Positions 24,477 through 33,073 of a stretch of DNA of 41,694 nucleotides are shown here, one piece after another; positions within the stretch are counted from its first letter, which is position 1, and each line of letters starts with the position of its first letter. The stretch spans positions 1 through 41,694 of the forward strand of contig CANNKG010000024.1 in assembly GCA_947505105.1 (NCBI GenBank). Reading direction: 5' to 3'. The notes beneath the pieces were generated by a model. It had not been told where the DNA came from. It ran no database searches and saw nothing but the letters and a program-made list of their open reading frames with translations. The position numbers and the translations under genes were made by a program. The stretch is from Methylococcaceae bacterium. Its GTDB lineage: Bacteria; Pseudomonadota; Gammaproteobacteria; Methylococcales; Methylomonadaceae.

Positions 24477-26570
24477 TCAATTAATCATTTGAAAAAAACG
24501 TTTCAATACTTGACCATCGTAAAGCAAGGTTCGCAATTCAACGATTTCTTGAGCACTAAAACTATCAGAATGTGCAGCTTTATTTCTTAATTGCATAATA
24601 TCAAATAAGTTTTTCATTAACTGCTTGTCAGTGTGCAATTTAACTCCACGCTCAATAACCATATTTTTTAAACTATCTGACCATTGATAATGATTTTTTA
24701 ATTGATTTAATAAAAAACCTAAAGTTGGTTTATCTCGTTCTTTAGGTCTTGCAAAATCAACAAATTCTTTAGATTGAATCACGGGTTTTAAACGTTCTGT
24801 CAGCTCCGTTTCAATAACTTTGACATAACTAATCGCTAAAGAAGCAAAATCACCAATGCCTCGACCGAGATGTTCGTGTAAGGCCGTCCATTGTTTTTCA
24901 GCATCCTGTAGTTTTTGCTTACTTAGTAGACTTATTTTCAGCCATAATTCTTGACCAAAATAATCAGCTAAAAAGTTTTGAATACGTTGATACTCTGGAA
25001 TAGCATTAAATAACATAATGTTATTCGAATCATTCTTTGAGATTACATTCGGCTCTGCCCAAGTTTTCAAACATAATTGATCTATGCTAGACGACTGATT
25101 ATTTAAGTTTAAAAAATTGATTGCATATTGAGCCGCAGCTTTCACTCGATTGAAACCTGGTAACGTAGAGCATTGCAATAATAAGTGGCTAAATTTAGGC
25201 CAATCTTGTTTGATACATAGATGATTTTTACAAATCAATGGCTGACTAAACAAGAAGAATGCAAGACAGGCATTCGCCAACTCAAACCAACCCTCGTCTA
25301 GTGCGGCTTCTATTACAATAAGATAATTTTTTTTACGAGCTTCAATAAAAGATTCAAAGTCGATAATTGATTCGCTAGGAATTGCATTAAAATTAAACCA
25401 TCCTAAGCCATAAGAATCATTCTCTGAGTCTTCAGTTGGAGACAAAAGATAAGCTATATCATGCTTTAATTCTAAATCCATTTTAAAACAAAAAGATGAT
25501 AAATCCGCTCTCATATTCAAAGCTAACTCATAACTCATAGGGGATTGGCCATAAGTTGTATTTCGTCTATCAATAATAAATTGATTAATATTTTTTTGAA
25601 CCAGAGACTTAATGTAATCAAAACCCAAATCTTTTATAAGATCAGCGACATCCCAAAGTCCATAAATAAATATTATTTTATCAAAAGAATATGGTGACAA
25701 ATTATTATAATACATTAATTTTTGGAATAACTCTTTATAACCTTGTTTTTCAGAGTTTGGCCAATCATCGTTATTAGCCATTTGTTCGACTATAATGTCA
25801 ATAATTCTATCAAATAAAGGGTTACTCAAAGAGCAAAGGATGCCAGCAAATTTTATAACAGAAAAATTATCAGGAAATGTCAATATATTGGTAATATCCA
25901 TTTCGCCAATTAATATTAAAAATGTTATATACAAACGTTGAAAATTATCATCTGACTGAGATTTTATTTTTATCCAAGGAATAATAATTTTTTTTAGTTT
26001 ATCAACAAGATTATATTTATTTAAAACAACTAATTTATCGTATTTTAATTCAGAATTATCTTTAAAAACTACATTAATATAGGATGCTATAATTTTTGAG
26101 GATTCATCAATCTCTGGATAATCAATAAAAAAATCTTTAAAGGGCCAAGCGGATAAAAACATACCATAAGGATTTTCTTGGCTATAATAAAATATTTTAT
26201 TATGTTTTATTATTGCATCTTCATTCTCTAACACTTCAATAAGCTTTTGTACCAAATCACTTATATTTGCATTTGGGTGATCATTTTCAGGATGATCTAT
26301 CTTAACTGGCTTATTTGTTAAAAAATCAATCCCACTGATCCATTGCAAAAATCGTTGTACTGGCAAATCATCAATTATTTCATCCTGATATTTTACCCAT
26401 ATATCCCAGATAAAATCATAATTGACTGACAACGGAGCAAGTTCGTTAAGAATTAGTAAAAAATCAACAAATCGCTTACTTTTCTCAAAAATCTCAATTT
26501 TTTGCGAAACAGACTCGGGAAGAAGATAAACTACTTTTTTATTTTTATTATACTTGGCGGATTTCTTCAT
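24477..26570 (-). CDS. Large protein with C-terminal HEPN-like motif, unknown function
   Basis: A 697-residue, mostly helical protein that I do not recognise as a whole. The frame runs upstream to a TTG at 26615, but those 15 codons lie in a palindrome, so the ATG at 26570 is preferred. The C-terminal third looks like a HEPN-type helical bundle: LGRGIGDFASLAISYVKVIE near 585-605, then RNKAAH (R662 to H667), which fits the R-x4-6-H catalytic signature of HEPN ribonucleases. The N-terminal 450 residues are rich in Asn, Ile, Lys and Asp, with aromatic clusters such as PYGMFLSAWPFKDFF. No P-loop, membrane segment or signal peptide was seen. The gene is strongly AT-rich compared with fhc and the sterol genes, so recent acquisition is likely. 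A defence or stress RNase role is a guess from the motif. It lies downstream of fhcC on the same strand. Confidence 0.7.
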   Translation of the reverse strand: MKKSAKYNKNKKVVYLLPESVSQKIEIFEKSKRFVDFLLILNELAPLSVNYDFIWDIWVKYQDEIIDDLPVQRFLQWISGIDFLTNKPVKIDHPENDHPNANISDLVQKLIEVLENEDAIIKHNKIFYYSQENPYGMFLSAWPFKDFFIDYPEIDESSKIIASYINVVFKDNSELKYDKLVVLNKYNLVDKLKKIIIPWIKIKSQSDDNFQRLYITFLILIGEMDITNILTFPDNFSVIKFAGILCSLSNPLFDRIIDIIVEQMANNDDWPNSEKQGYKELFQKLMYYNNLSPYSFDKIIFIYGLWDVADLIKDLGFDYIKSLVQKNINQFIIDRRNTTYGQSPMSYELALNMRADLSSFCFKMDLELKHDIAYLLSPTEDSENDSYGLGWFNFNAIPSESIIDFESFIEARKKNYLIVIEAALDEGWFELANACLAFFLFSQPLICKNHLCIKQDWPKFSHLLLQCSTLPGFNRVKAAAQYAINFLNLNNQSSSIDQLCLKTWAEPNVISKNDSNNIMLFNAIPEYQRIQNFLADYFGQELWLKISLLSKQKLQDAEKQWTALHEHLGRGIGDFASLAISYVKVIETELTERLKPVIQSKEFVDFARPKERDKPTLGFLLNQLKNHYQWSDSLKNMVIERGVKLHTDKQLMKNLFDIMQLRNKAAHSDSFSAQEIVELRTLLYDGQVLKRFFQMIN

Positions 26571-26588
26571 TTGTTCGATAGCCTGCAG

Positions 26589-26613
26589 GGTGGTTTCGCG
26601 ACAGCAAACCACC
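26589..26613. repeat. Inverted repeat at the start of the HEPN-like gene
   Basis: Arms GGTGGTTT (26589-26596) and AAACCACC (26606-26613) around a 9-base loop. It sits just before the preferred ATG of the HEPN-like gene and 13 bases from the next palindrome. It could form a hairpin in the mRNA leader. Confidence 0.5.
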
Positions 26614-26626
26614 AATTGACTCGATT

Positions 26627-26654
26627 GGTGTATTGCCTATCGGCAAATACACCC
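26627..26654. repeat. Short palindromic repeat, copy 2 of 2
   Basis: Arms GGTGTATTGCC and GGCAAATACACC around TATC, with one unpaired A. Nearly identical to the copy at 21150-21177. It begins seven bases beyond the fhcC stop codon, on the downstream side, so it may help end or stabilise the fhc transcript. Confidence 0.6.
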
Positions 26655-26661
26655 TACCGTA

Positions 26662-27474
26662 TTAAATCTTTACCAGCACTTCACCCCTCCCCATTTCCGC
26701 CATATCCCCCCCAAACCTCCGCACCCGATTAAACGCCACCGAACTGTCAGCAAATTTGGAGTTCAAAGATTTAAACGACCTGAATAACATCGGCAAGAAA
26801 GCTAAAGTATGCGTACCGCAATCGTTAAAACTGGCCGACAAAGTTGGCTGATTCCAGAGCAATAAGGTACCACGCCGCATCGCATAGCCTAAGAAACGAC
26901 CGGTTTGGCCCATAACCGCGATCGTCCCGGCAGTCATCCGCGAACCGCAGTAGTCACCGGCATTGCCTTCGATCAGGATATTACCGCGGCGCATGTGGTC
27001 GCCAGCGCGTTCGCCAACGTTGCCTTTAACCAGAATCGTGCCGCCTTTCATGCCCATTTTGTTGCCGGGCAGAGCTGCACCGAGTAAATCGCCGGCATTG
27101 CCAGAAATTTCAAGGTAGCCTTTTTTCATTTCACACGCGGCGTAAATGCCTACGTTACCGCTCACGTTGATCGTGCCGCCCTGCAAGCCCATGCCTAAAT
27201 AAGCACCGGCGTCGCCTTCGACGCTAATCGTGCCGTTTTGTAAGTCTTTACCAATGTAATCGAGTTTGTCGTTACTGTTTTTGATCACAATGTTTTGAGC
27301 ATCGTCACCTGAGAGGGTAAACAATTCATCAACGCGCAGCTTGCGTTTACCGCAGTAAAGTTCGAGCGCAGCAATCTCGGCGAGCGACAACTCTTTAAGC
27401 TGATCACAAACCAGAGGCGATAGGTCTACGCGCTGAGCCGGTGAATATTTTAGGGTAAAAGTCAACGCGCTCAT
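26662..27474 (-). CDS. fhcC: Formyltransferase/hydrolase complex subunit C
   Basis: A 270-residue protein homologous to archaeal FwdC/FmdC. The middle (about 85-210) has the right-handed beta-helix repeat typical of this family and of glutamate synthase C-termini, built from units such as GAYLGMGLQGGTINVSG, GNVGERAGDHMRRG and GNAGDYCGSRMTAGTI. It is a structural subunit of the Fhc complex, which moves the formyl group from H4MPT to a methanofuran analogue and hydrolyses it to formate. The ATG overlaps the fhcD stop as ATGA (four bases), so the two are translationally coupled. It is the last gene of the operon. Confidence 0.95.
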   Translation of the reverse strand: MSALTFTLKYSPAQRVDLSPLVCDQLKELSLAEIAALELYCGKRKLRVDELFTLSGDDAQNIVIKNSNDKLDYIGKDLQNGTISVEGDAGAYLGMGLQGGTINVSGNVGIYAACEMKKGYLEISGNAGDLLGAALPGNKMGMKGGTILVKGNVGERAGDHMRRGNILIEGNAGDYCGSRMTAGTIAVMGQTGRFLGYAMRRGTLLLWNQPTLSASFNDCGTHTLAFLPMLFRSFKSLNSKFADSSVAFNRVRRFGGDMAEMGRGEVLVKI

Positions 27475-28367
27475 GCCATGATCTCCTGTAAGTGAAAGTG
27501 AAATGGGCCCAGTTTGCCACCATAATTCCCGGCACTGATGCGTTTGATGCCGTTAGCCGCGCCTAAGTCGCACACCGCCTGAATGCCGACGCGCATCGCC
27601 CGGTCGATATCTTCTTTGGTCAAGCCGTCGATCACGATTTCCATGACCGATTCGATTTCAGGTGAACAATCGGTTTTAGTCATGCCTTTTAAAGTCGGAC
27701 AGAAGGCATCGTTGGTCGAGGCGTTCAAGGTTTTGTATTTGGAGCCGACTTTCGAACCCGAGCGCACCACACCACCTGGAAATGGCATGATCACATTGGG
27801 GATTTTGCGCATCTCTTCAATTGCCGCTTCGCAAGCCGCCAAAGCTTGCGGTTGGGATTCGGCCAGCACCAGGAAATTGCCGCCGCCGACCGCATCGACT
27901 TGACCGGTAGTCGCTTCGGTTAAAAATTCGCCGTCCATGACCGGAATCCGCCAATAGCGTTTACCGTTGATCAGTTTGGCAATTTGAAAACCATCACCGA
28001 AATATCGTAAATTTTTACCCAAGGGAATCCGTTTGCCGCCATCAATCCCAGCAAACAGCGCCGAGGTCGGCGAAGTCAAAACGCACTGACCGGCGCGAGT
28101 TTCAAGTTGTTTCGCCAAGCCCTTTGCGCCCATTGCAAAAATCATGATCGAAACGCCGGGCCTGCCATCTGGAGTTTCTGAAGGGTCCAAGACCCGCTCG
28201 ATCCCCGCTTCGCAGCCACAGGCAATTACCGAGGTCGCAAACCCAGTCATCGCTTGAGCCGAAATCATCGCCCATTTTTCGTTTTGCGCGGTAATGATCG
28301 CGCGCGTGGCCTTCATTGGAAACGCTTCCGCAAAGGTTGCGTCGATGCTTACACCATTAATAATCAT
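27471..28367 (-). CDS. fhcD: Formylmethanofuran:H4MPT formyltransferase, subunit D
   Basis: A 298-residue Ftr family enzyme of normal length. Characteristic blocks: FAEAFPMKATRAIITAQNEKW near the start, CGCEAGIE, DGRPGVSIMIF, GDGFQ, FPGGVVRSGSKVGSKY, and the end GNYGGKLGPFHFHL. It transfers the formyl group between tetrahydromethanopterin and the methanofuran-type carrier in the Fhc complex during formaldehyde oxidation. Downstream it is coupled to fhcC by an ATGA overlap. Upstream, the expected neighbour fhcA is 1.37 kb away, with three unrelated genes in between; fhcD may therefore depend on read-through or on a promoter in the 73 bases before it. Confidence 0.96.
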   Translation of the reverse strand: MIINGVSIDATFAEAFPMKATRAIITAQNEKWAMISAQAMTGFATSVIACGCEAGIERVLDPSETPDGRPGVSIMIFAMGAKGLAKQLETRAGQCVLTSPTSALFAGIDGGKRIPLGKNLRYFGDGFQIAKLINGKRYWRIPVMDGEFLTEATTGQVDAVGGGNFLVLAESQPQALAACEAAIEEMRKIPNVIMPFPGGVVRSGSKVGSKYKTLNASTNDAFCPTLKGMTKTDCSPEIESVMEIVIDGLTKEDIDRAMRVGIQAVCDLGAANGIKRISAGNYGGKLGPFHFHLQEIMA

Positions 28368-28440
28368 AATTTTCGCTCTTGTTAATGTTTTTTCGGTGTT
28401 AGGTTGTTTGGTAAATTTTTATTCGGATTGCTCGAATGAT

Positions 28441-29055
28441 TTAATCTTTCGCCCAAGTTTCAAACACTTCGGTCAAATCGATCTCCAACTCGGGAAACAA
28501 GTGTGATGAAGCCATATCGTCATCGGCATACATATTCTTAAGTTGATAAGTATTGTTTTCATCCAGGACAAACTGATGAATCGCCAGCATGTCCGGGTAC
28601 ACCAACCAATATTCCCGCACACCGCTTTCCTGATACAACTGGTAATTGATTTGCATTTCCCGCTTAGCATTGCCTTTGGAAAGTATTTCAATCACCCAGT
28701 CGGGCGCGCCATTACAACCTTGTTGATCGAGAAAAGCAGGGTTGCAAATTACCGATAAATCCGGCTGCACGACCGTAAAAATTTCCTGGCTGCTCAGGAT
28801 GGATTTTTTTCTATCATACAAGCGCACGTCAAAAGGGGCTGGATAGACGCGACATTTCTTACCTTTAAAATAATTGTGCAGTAAGGTAGTCAGATTAGCG
28901 GAAATATCTTGGTGCCTGACACTTGGTGCCGGAGACATCAGCATAATTTTCCCTTTAATCAATTCCACCGCCTCATTCAGCCGCCAGGAAATATAATCGG
29001 CATAGCTATAATTTTGAGTTAAATCGAGTTGAGATAATTGGGTGATCGTGGACAT
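28441..29055 (-). CDS. Uma2 family (DUF820) putative endonuclease
   Basis: A 204-residue protein of the Uma2/DUF820 family, which has a PD-(D/E)xK nuclease-like fold. Visible: ADYISWRLNEAVELIKGKIMLMSPAPS with the H-x-x-I-S block, the VQPDLSVIC strand (catalytic Asp), GAPDWVIEILSKGN (E-x-L in the second strand) and YQESGVREYWLVYPD. Members are abundant in cyanobacteria and found in many multicopy genomes; a nuclease role is assumed from the fold, with no assigned target. GAGG eight bases upstream supports the start. It sits inside the fhc operon between DUF2442 and fhcD. Confidence 0.9.
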   Translation of the reverse strand: MSTITQLSQLDLTQNYSYADYISWRLNEAVELIKGKIMLMSPAPSVRHQDISANLTTLLHNYFKGKKCRVYPAPFDVRLYDRKKSILSSQEIFTVVQPDLSVICNPAFLDQQGCNGAPDWVIEILSKGNAKREMQINYQLYQESGVREYWLVYPDMLAIHQFVLDENNTYQLKNMYADDDMASSHLFPELEIDLTEVFETWAKD

Positions 29056-29082
29056 GATATTCCTCTACTCAGCTAATTTTTG

Positions 29083-29364
29083 TTACGCGGCAATGTCTTG
29101 TGTCTGTCGATGTTCTATGTCATTACGATACAAATCCAGGATCGGAAAACATAATTCATAATCTCCCCAGACCAATTCTCCATAGACTATCCGAAAACTG
29201 GCAAATTTTTCCGGAATGAGCCACGTACGAATATCAGGATGAATAGCACTAGCAAGAAAAGGTTTGAAATCGATCATTTGTTCAGTACCATCGTCGAATA
29301 TCAGTTGAATGCTAAAATCAGCCACTTGCCTAGCACTCATAATATTGATGATTGCGGGATTCAT
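29083..29364 (-). CDS. DUF2442 family protein
   Basis: A 93-residue protein starting at the ATG at 29364, chosen because GGAG lies seven bases upstream; a longer frame starts at 29427 but would read through the end of the preceding gene. The core DFSIQLIFDDGTEQMIDFKPFL and the tail VYGELVWGDYELCFPILDLYRN fit DUF2442. Its start overlaps the stop of the DUF4160 frame as ATGA. DUF4160 and DUF2442 often occur as a pair, and a toxin-antitoxin-like role has been suggested for such pairs; here that is inference only. Confidence 0.82.
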   Translation of the reverse strand: MNPAIINIMSARQVADFSIQLIFDDGTEQMIDFKPFLASAIHPDIRTWLIPEKFASFRIVYGELVWGDYELCFPILDLYRNDIEHRQTQDIAA

Positions 29365-29668
29365 TTTAATCTCCGTGTAATACGTTCCGGCGTAATTGAC
29401 TTGTGTAAAACAAAAAAATCTATCCATTTAGCAACAATCTCTTCACTGCGCACGGTTACTAATTCTTGAAAATAACGCATTTCATTGACATTTAAAGGTA
29501 ATCGTCCACGCACATTGACCCATCGAATTTCGATAATCTTGCCATCAACTAATATAAGCTCGGCACGCGATTCGCGTCCTTGAGACTTTTTCCATGCACA
29601 TGAACGGGTTCATGTTCGTTAGCGTAAAACATCACAATTAGACCAAAGTACTCATACAGTTTTGGCAT
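29361..29668 (-). pseudogene. DUF4160 gene with one frameshift
   Basis: From the ATG at 29668 the frame reads MPKLYEYFGLIVMFYANE, then HEPVHVHGK, and then goes wrong; in the next frame it continues QGRESRAELILVDGKI, IEIRWVNVRGRLPLN and so on to RITRRLK and a TGA that overlaps the DUF2442 start. The two halves join perfectly if the A run read on the minus strand (T5 at 29587-29591) had six bases rather than five. The protein would have about 100 residues, typical for DUF4160. The intact sequence on both sides suggests a very recent mutation, a sequencing error in the homopolymer, or slippage during expression. Confidence 0.85.
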
Positions 29669-29741
29669 TGAGGAAATTATTTCATTTTGAATGTTTAAGC
29701 ATAATTCATGTGAATTTATTCTAATGTAAATGAAAGGACTA

Positions 29742-31403
29742 TTAGTTAGGTACTAATGGATGCACCGTCAAACTCCCCCGCCCGTTTTCGATAATCTCGT
29801 CATCGCCGATTTTGAAATTGCCTAATTTCATGGTCAGGTAACGATCAAAATAATCCTTCAGGCCTTTTTCAACCGAGGCATCAAAATCCGGCTTCACGAT
29901 ATGGGTAGTGCCCCACTTGGTATGAACGACCTTGCCGTCGATCACCACGACTTCGCCATCCTTAAATACGTAATCGGGTTTCTCGAACATCTTTTGACGG
30001 TCGGCATTATCGGTATAGACCGTAATATCGGCCCAATTGCCGGGTGTTAAACCACCGCGATCTTTCAAACCGATCAATTTCGCAGCCCCGGCGCGAGTCA
30101 TAATCGCAATTTCCTGCAAGGTATATTCACGGTCAATCGAAGCCAAGGTGGTCATTTTTTGCGCTTCGGGATGAAGCGTCGACAGTACCTCGTTACGGAA
30201 GGTTTTATCCATCAATAAACGAATCAAATGCGGATAGCTGGTAAATGGCGCGCCGTTCGGATGATCGGTGGTCAGGAAGATACGCCACGGATCGTCGACC
30301 AGCAAGAAAGTTTCAAGACCAATCGCCCATTGCAGGGCATTGACGAAATTCTGGTCTTTATATTTGAATGGCACGACTCCACAACCGGCATCGCATTCGA
30401 TGTCCATCGTGACCCATTTGTTCGGACTAGCATGTTTACAGTTGGCATGCTGACGCATACTATCGCCTGAGGCAGTCACGGTCTGGCCAAACAAAATCTG
30501 TCCGACATCGATGGTAATATTCTTGTTGCGATTAACCGCTTCAGCAATTTGCGCAGCGCCTGAGGAAAATTTGAAATCGCCTTCGGTGCCGTAGCTATGA
30601 AACTGAATATGCGTCAAATGCATCGGCAAGCCGCCAATGCCTTGAATCGTATCGAGTGTCGTATTGACGTTGCCCGGCACACCTAGATTACAGCCATGCA
30701 CATGCAAAGGATGCGACACGCCGAGTTGCTTGACCGCGGTAGCCAGCACTTGCAATATCTCGCGCGGCGTTACGCCGTAATGACTGTTTTGCTCGTCAAG
30801 ATCGAGCTTGCGTTGATTAAATTTGAAGGCATTGATGCCGCCCGGATTGACGACTTTGACGCCAATCGCCTTGGCTGCCTGCATGGTCCAGGCAACATAA
30901 TCGTTAATCGCTTGTTGATCTTTTTTGGCGGTCAGCATGCGCAACAAATAATCGTCGCTGCCGAGCATCACATAGCCGCCCTTGTCGAGAATCGGAATGT
31001 CGCCCATCTCCATATGCGCCTGCCGTGCGTTGATCGGCAGCACCGCCGGTTCAAAACCTGCCGTGTAGCCCATTTCAGCATAACGATAACCGGTCACGAA
31101 GGTACTCGGCATCGCATGTCCGCAACCTGAACGCGTAAGATCAGTACGATGTACCGGGTCCATCCGATGATCTTCAGGTAACAATATTCGGGCAATATTG
31201 CCCTTGCCGCCGCCAATATGCGTGTGCATATCGATCGCACCGGACATGACGACTTTACCTTTTAAATCATATTCCCGGTCGATTTTAGCGCCCGGTTCAG
31301 GGGCGTCGACGATGCGTCCGTCGCGAATGTACAAATCCTGTTGCTTGCCATCAATACCGCCCGCAGGATCATAGACTTTGCCGCCGCTTAATTTAATTAT
31401 CAT
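29742..31403 (-). CDS. fhcA: Formyltransferase/hydrolase complex subunit A
   Basis: A 553-residue amidohydrolase-fold protein homologous to FwdA/FmdA. Metal-binding and active-site blocks include AIDMHTHIGGGKGN, VVNPGGINAFKFN (lysine region), PLHVHGCNLG, HLTHIQFHSYGTEG and FLTTDHPNGAPF. It hydrolyses the formyl-carrier to formate in methylotrophs, unlike archaeal FwdA, which runs in the opposite direction. The start overlaps the fhcB stop by four bases (ATGA), so translation is coupled. Downstream the usual fhcD neighbour has been displaced by the DUF4160-DUF2442-Uma2 genes, which begin 73 bases after the stop. Confidence 0.96.
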   Translation of the reverse strand: MIIKLSGGKVYDPAGGIDGKQQDLYIRDGRIVDAPEPGAKIDREYDLKGKVVMSGAIDMHTHIGGGKGNIARILLPEDHRMDPVHRTDLTRSGCGHAMPSTFVTGYRYAEMGYTAGFEPAVLPINARQAHMEMGDIPILDKGGYVMLGSDDYLLRMLTAKKDQQAINDYVAWTMQAAKAIGVKVVNPGGINAFKFNQRKLDLDEQNSHYGVTPREILQVLATAVKQLGVSHPLHVHGCNLGVPGNVNTTLDTIQGIGGLPMHLTHIQFHSYGTEGDFKFSSGAAQIAEAVNRNKNITIDVGQILFGQTVTASGDSMRQHANCKHASPNKWVTMDIECDAGCGVVPFKYKDQNFVNALQWAIGLETFLLVDDPWRIFLTTDHPNGAPFTSYPHLIRLLMDKTFRNEVLSTLHPEAQKMTTLASIDREYTLQEIAIMTRAGAAKLIGLKDRGGLTPGNWADITVYTDNADRQKMFEKPDYVFKDGEVVVIDGKVVHTKWGTTHIVKPDFDASVEKGLKDYFDRYLTMKLGNFKIGDDEIIENGRGSLTVHPLVPN

Positions 31404-32674
31404 ACGCTGCCTTCCTTCAAAGCTTGTTCTATCGCACTCAACGCGTCAGCGGTACTCGGTAGACCGGACTCGCGCAGTTTTTTCAAGCGGATCGCCACCA
31501 CATTATCCATGCGATACGCGTGACCTGCATGATCGATGCCCGGCGTACCGACTGGAATAAATACCGCAGGTTCTTGACTAAAGGTCATCCCCGAACGTCC
31601 GACCACAATGGTCGGTAACGAAGTTTCGGGCGGCACACTGTTGACATTAAAGGCATTTACCCACACTAACACGTCCGCCTCGCCATTGTTTAACATCACG
31701 CGGCTATCGTTCAAATACGGATCATACTCAGGATAGCCTTTGCTAAAACGGGTACGTGCCGGATAACCAGTGGTCCAACCGCAAACCTGATTGGCGGTTT
31801 GATCGCCTTCTTTACCGGCCAAAGGCAAACCTGAACAACGAGTATTCATATCGTTAATATCTTTGACCATTTCGGAAAGAGTCTGGACGGTCAATTCGGC
31901 TTGACTGAAATTGAGGGCAGCGGCACCCCAGGTGACTACGCCGTATGTAGCCTGCTTCAGGGCGTCGGCAATACTCTGCAAGTCACTGACCGCAATACCC
32001 GCAACGCTTTGCGCATGAATGGGTCGGCCTTTGACCAAGGCTCTTAATACGGCGATAACCTCAGGTAAATCCTCCGACGCGCACTCGAAAACCTGAGCTT
32101 TCGCTCCGGTTGGCGAGGTCGAAGCATTACCGGAAGGTGCTTTACCTAAATAAATGACGCTGCGCTTGGAGGTATCGTCGAGAAACATCGATTCGGCATT
32201 CCACAGATAGCGTTCGAAAAAGCGCGGCGCAAAGACTTCTAAATCGGTGCCGACCACCAGCAAAAGGTCACAACGGTTTTTGACTTCGGCCAAGGTGGTA
32301 TTCATCCAGCCTGAATCCTGCAAGGCCAGAAAATTATTGCGCGCCGCCGGAAAATTCATATTTTCCACGACCGCCCCGCTCCGATCCGCTAACGCCAATA
32401 ACGCACGCATGCCATTAACATCGGTTGCACAGCCGCCGATAAACGGTTGCAGAGCGCTTTGCAATAGCTCAGCCGCCTTCGCCGCCGCCTCTTGCAAACT
32501 GACAATTTTGCCAGCGACCCGCGGCGCGGTATCGGTAATTGGCTGTTCAAATGCCGGGGTATTAACCGCGCAACCATTGGCGGTTACTTTCAATGATAAG
32601 CCGTCTATTTGCACGGCCAGATCGTCGGTACCGATGCCACAGAATGGGCTAGGCACTTCAATTATTTCTGTCAT
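31400..32674 (-). CDS. fhcB: Formyltransferase/hydrolase complex subunit B
   Basis: A 424-residue relative of archaeal FwdB/FmdB (molybdopterin oxidoreductase fold). The N terminus SPFCGIGTDDLAVQ corresponds to the archaeal CPFCGxxCDDL iron-sulphur motif, but only one cysteine is left, which fits methylotroph FhcB having lost redox cofactors and acting structurally. Other family blocks: FIGGCATDVNGMRALLALADRSGAV, LLVVGTDLEVFAPRFFERY and NDSRVMLNNGEADVLVWVNAF. AAGGA lies eight bases before the start, and the gene follows the pterin dehydratase by 15 bases. It is the first fhc gene of the operon. Confidence 0.94.
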   Translation of the reverse strand: MTEIIEVPSPFCGIGTDDLAVQIDGLSLKVTANGCAVNTPAFEQPITDTAPRVAGKIVSLQEAAAKAAELLQSALQPFIGGCATDVNGMRALLALADRSGAVVENMNFPAARNNFLALQDSGWMNTTLAEVKNRCDLLLVVGTDLEVFAPRFFERYLWNAESMFLDDTSKRSVIYLGKAPSGNASTSPTGAKAQVFECASEDLPEVIAVLRALVKGRPIHAQSVAGIAVSDLQSIADALKQATYGVVTWGAAALNFSQAELTVQTLSEMVKDINDMNTRCSGLPLAGKEGDQTANQVCGWTTGYPARTRFSKGYPEYDPYLNDSRVMLNNGEADVLVWVNAFNVNSVPPETSLPTIVVGRSGMTFSQEPAVFIPVGTPGIDHAGHAYRMDNVVAIRLKKLRESGLPSTADALSAIEQALKEGSV

Positions 32675-32689
32675 TGCGCTTTCCTTGGG

Positions 32690-33073
32690 TTAATCTGGTT
32701 TAATATATTTAAAACGCGGATCGTCAGGGGTACCTTCAAACAAGCCGTCAGATTCGGTTGCGGCATCCCACATCACGACGTCTTCAATTTTTTTTGCCAG
32801 GGCAAAGTCTTTATCAGTAACGCCTTTGGCTGAATGTGTGACTAATTTTACAATCACAAAAGCGTAAGAAACGGTCAAATCTGGATGATGCCAAGCTTTC
32901 TCGGCCAAATGACCAACGGTATTAACCACCATTAAGCTCGCTTTCCAGCCACTGGTTTTAATTTTACGTCGGATCCAGCCGTTTTCGTAATACCAGTGCG
33001 GTAATTCTTCTTTCAGACGTTTTTCAATGTCGACTTCTGTTAAAGCCGGTTGTGTGTGGGTGTGTTCTGACAT
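32690..33073 (-). CDS. 4a-hydroxytetrahydrobiopterin dehydratase (PCD) family
   Basis: A 127-residue pterin-4a-carbinolamine dehydratase. The signature E-x3-H-H-P-x5-Y-x9-H-x8-D can be read in EKAWHHPDLTVSYAFVIVKL and the following VTHSAKGVTDKDF. The protein is longer than PhhB (about 100-118) owing to N- and C-terminal extensions. In aromatic hydroxylase systems it recycles the pterin cofactor. In methylotrophs a homologue is linked to H4MPT genes, which fits here: its stop is 15 bases before fhcB. A strong GGGAGG lies just upstream of the ATG. Whether it dehydrates a pterin or serves H4MPT synthesis is unknown. Confidence 0.92.
   Translation of the reverse strand: MSEHTHTQPALTEVDIEKRLKEELPHWYYENGWIRRKIKTSGWKASLMVVNTVGHLAEKAWHHPDLTVSYAFVIVKLVTHSAKGVTDKDFALAKKIEDVVMWDAATESDGLFEGTPDDPRFKYIKPD

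Noticed and set aside
26571-26615. TTG start adding 15 residues to the HEPN-like protein
   Set aside because: The added codons fall in an inverted repeat and have no ribosome-binding site; the downstream ATG followed by KKSAKYNKNKK looks like a natural start.
30696-31130. Plus-strand open frame of 144 codons opposite fhcA
   Set aside because: It lies wholly inside the firmly identified fhcA on the other strand, has no recognisable protein features, and is rich in His/Arg as expected for an antisense frame.
32247-32693. Plus-strand open frame of 148 codons opposite fhcB
   Set aside because: It is antisense to fhcB over its whole length, has no conserved motif, and its composition mirrors the opposite strand.
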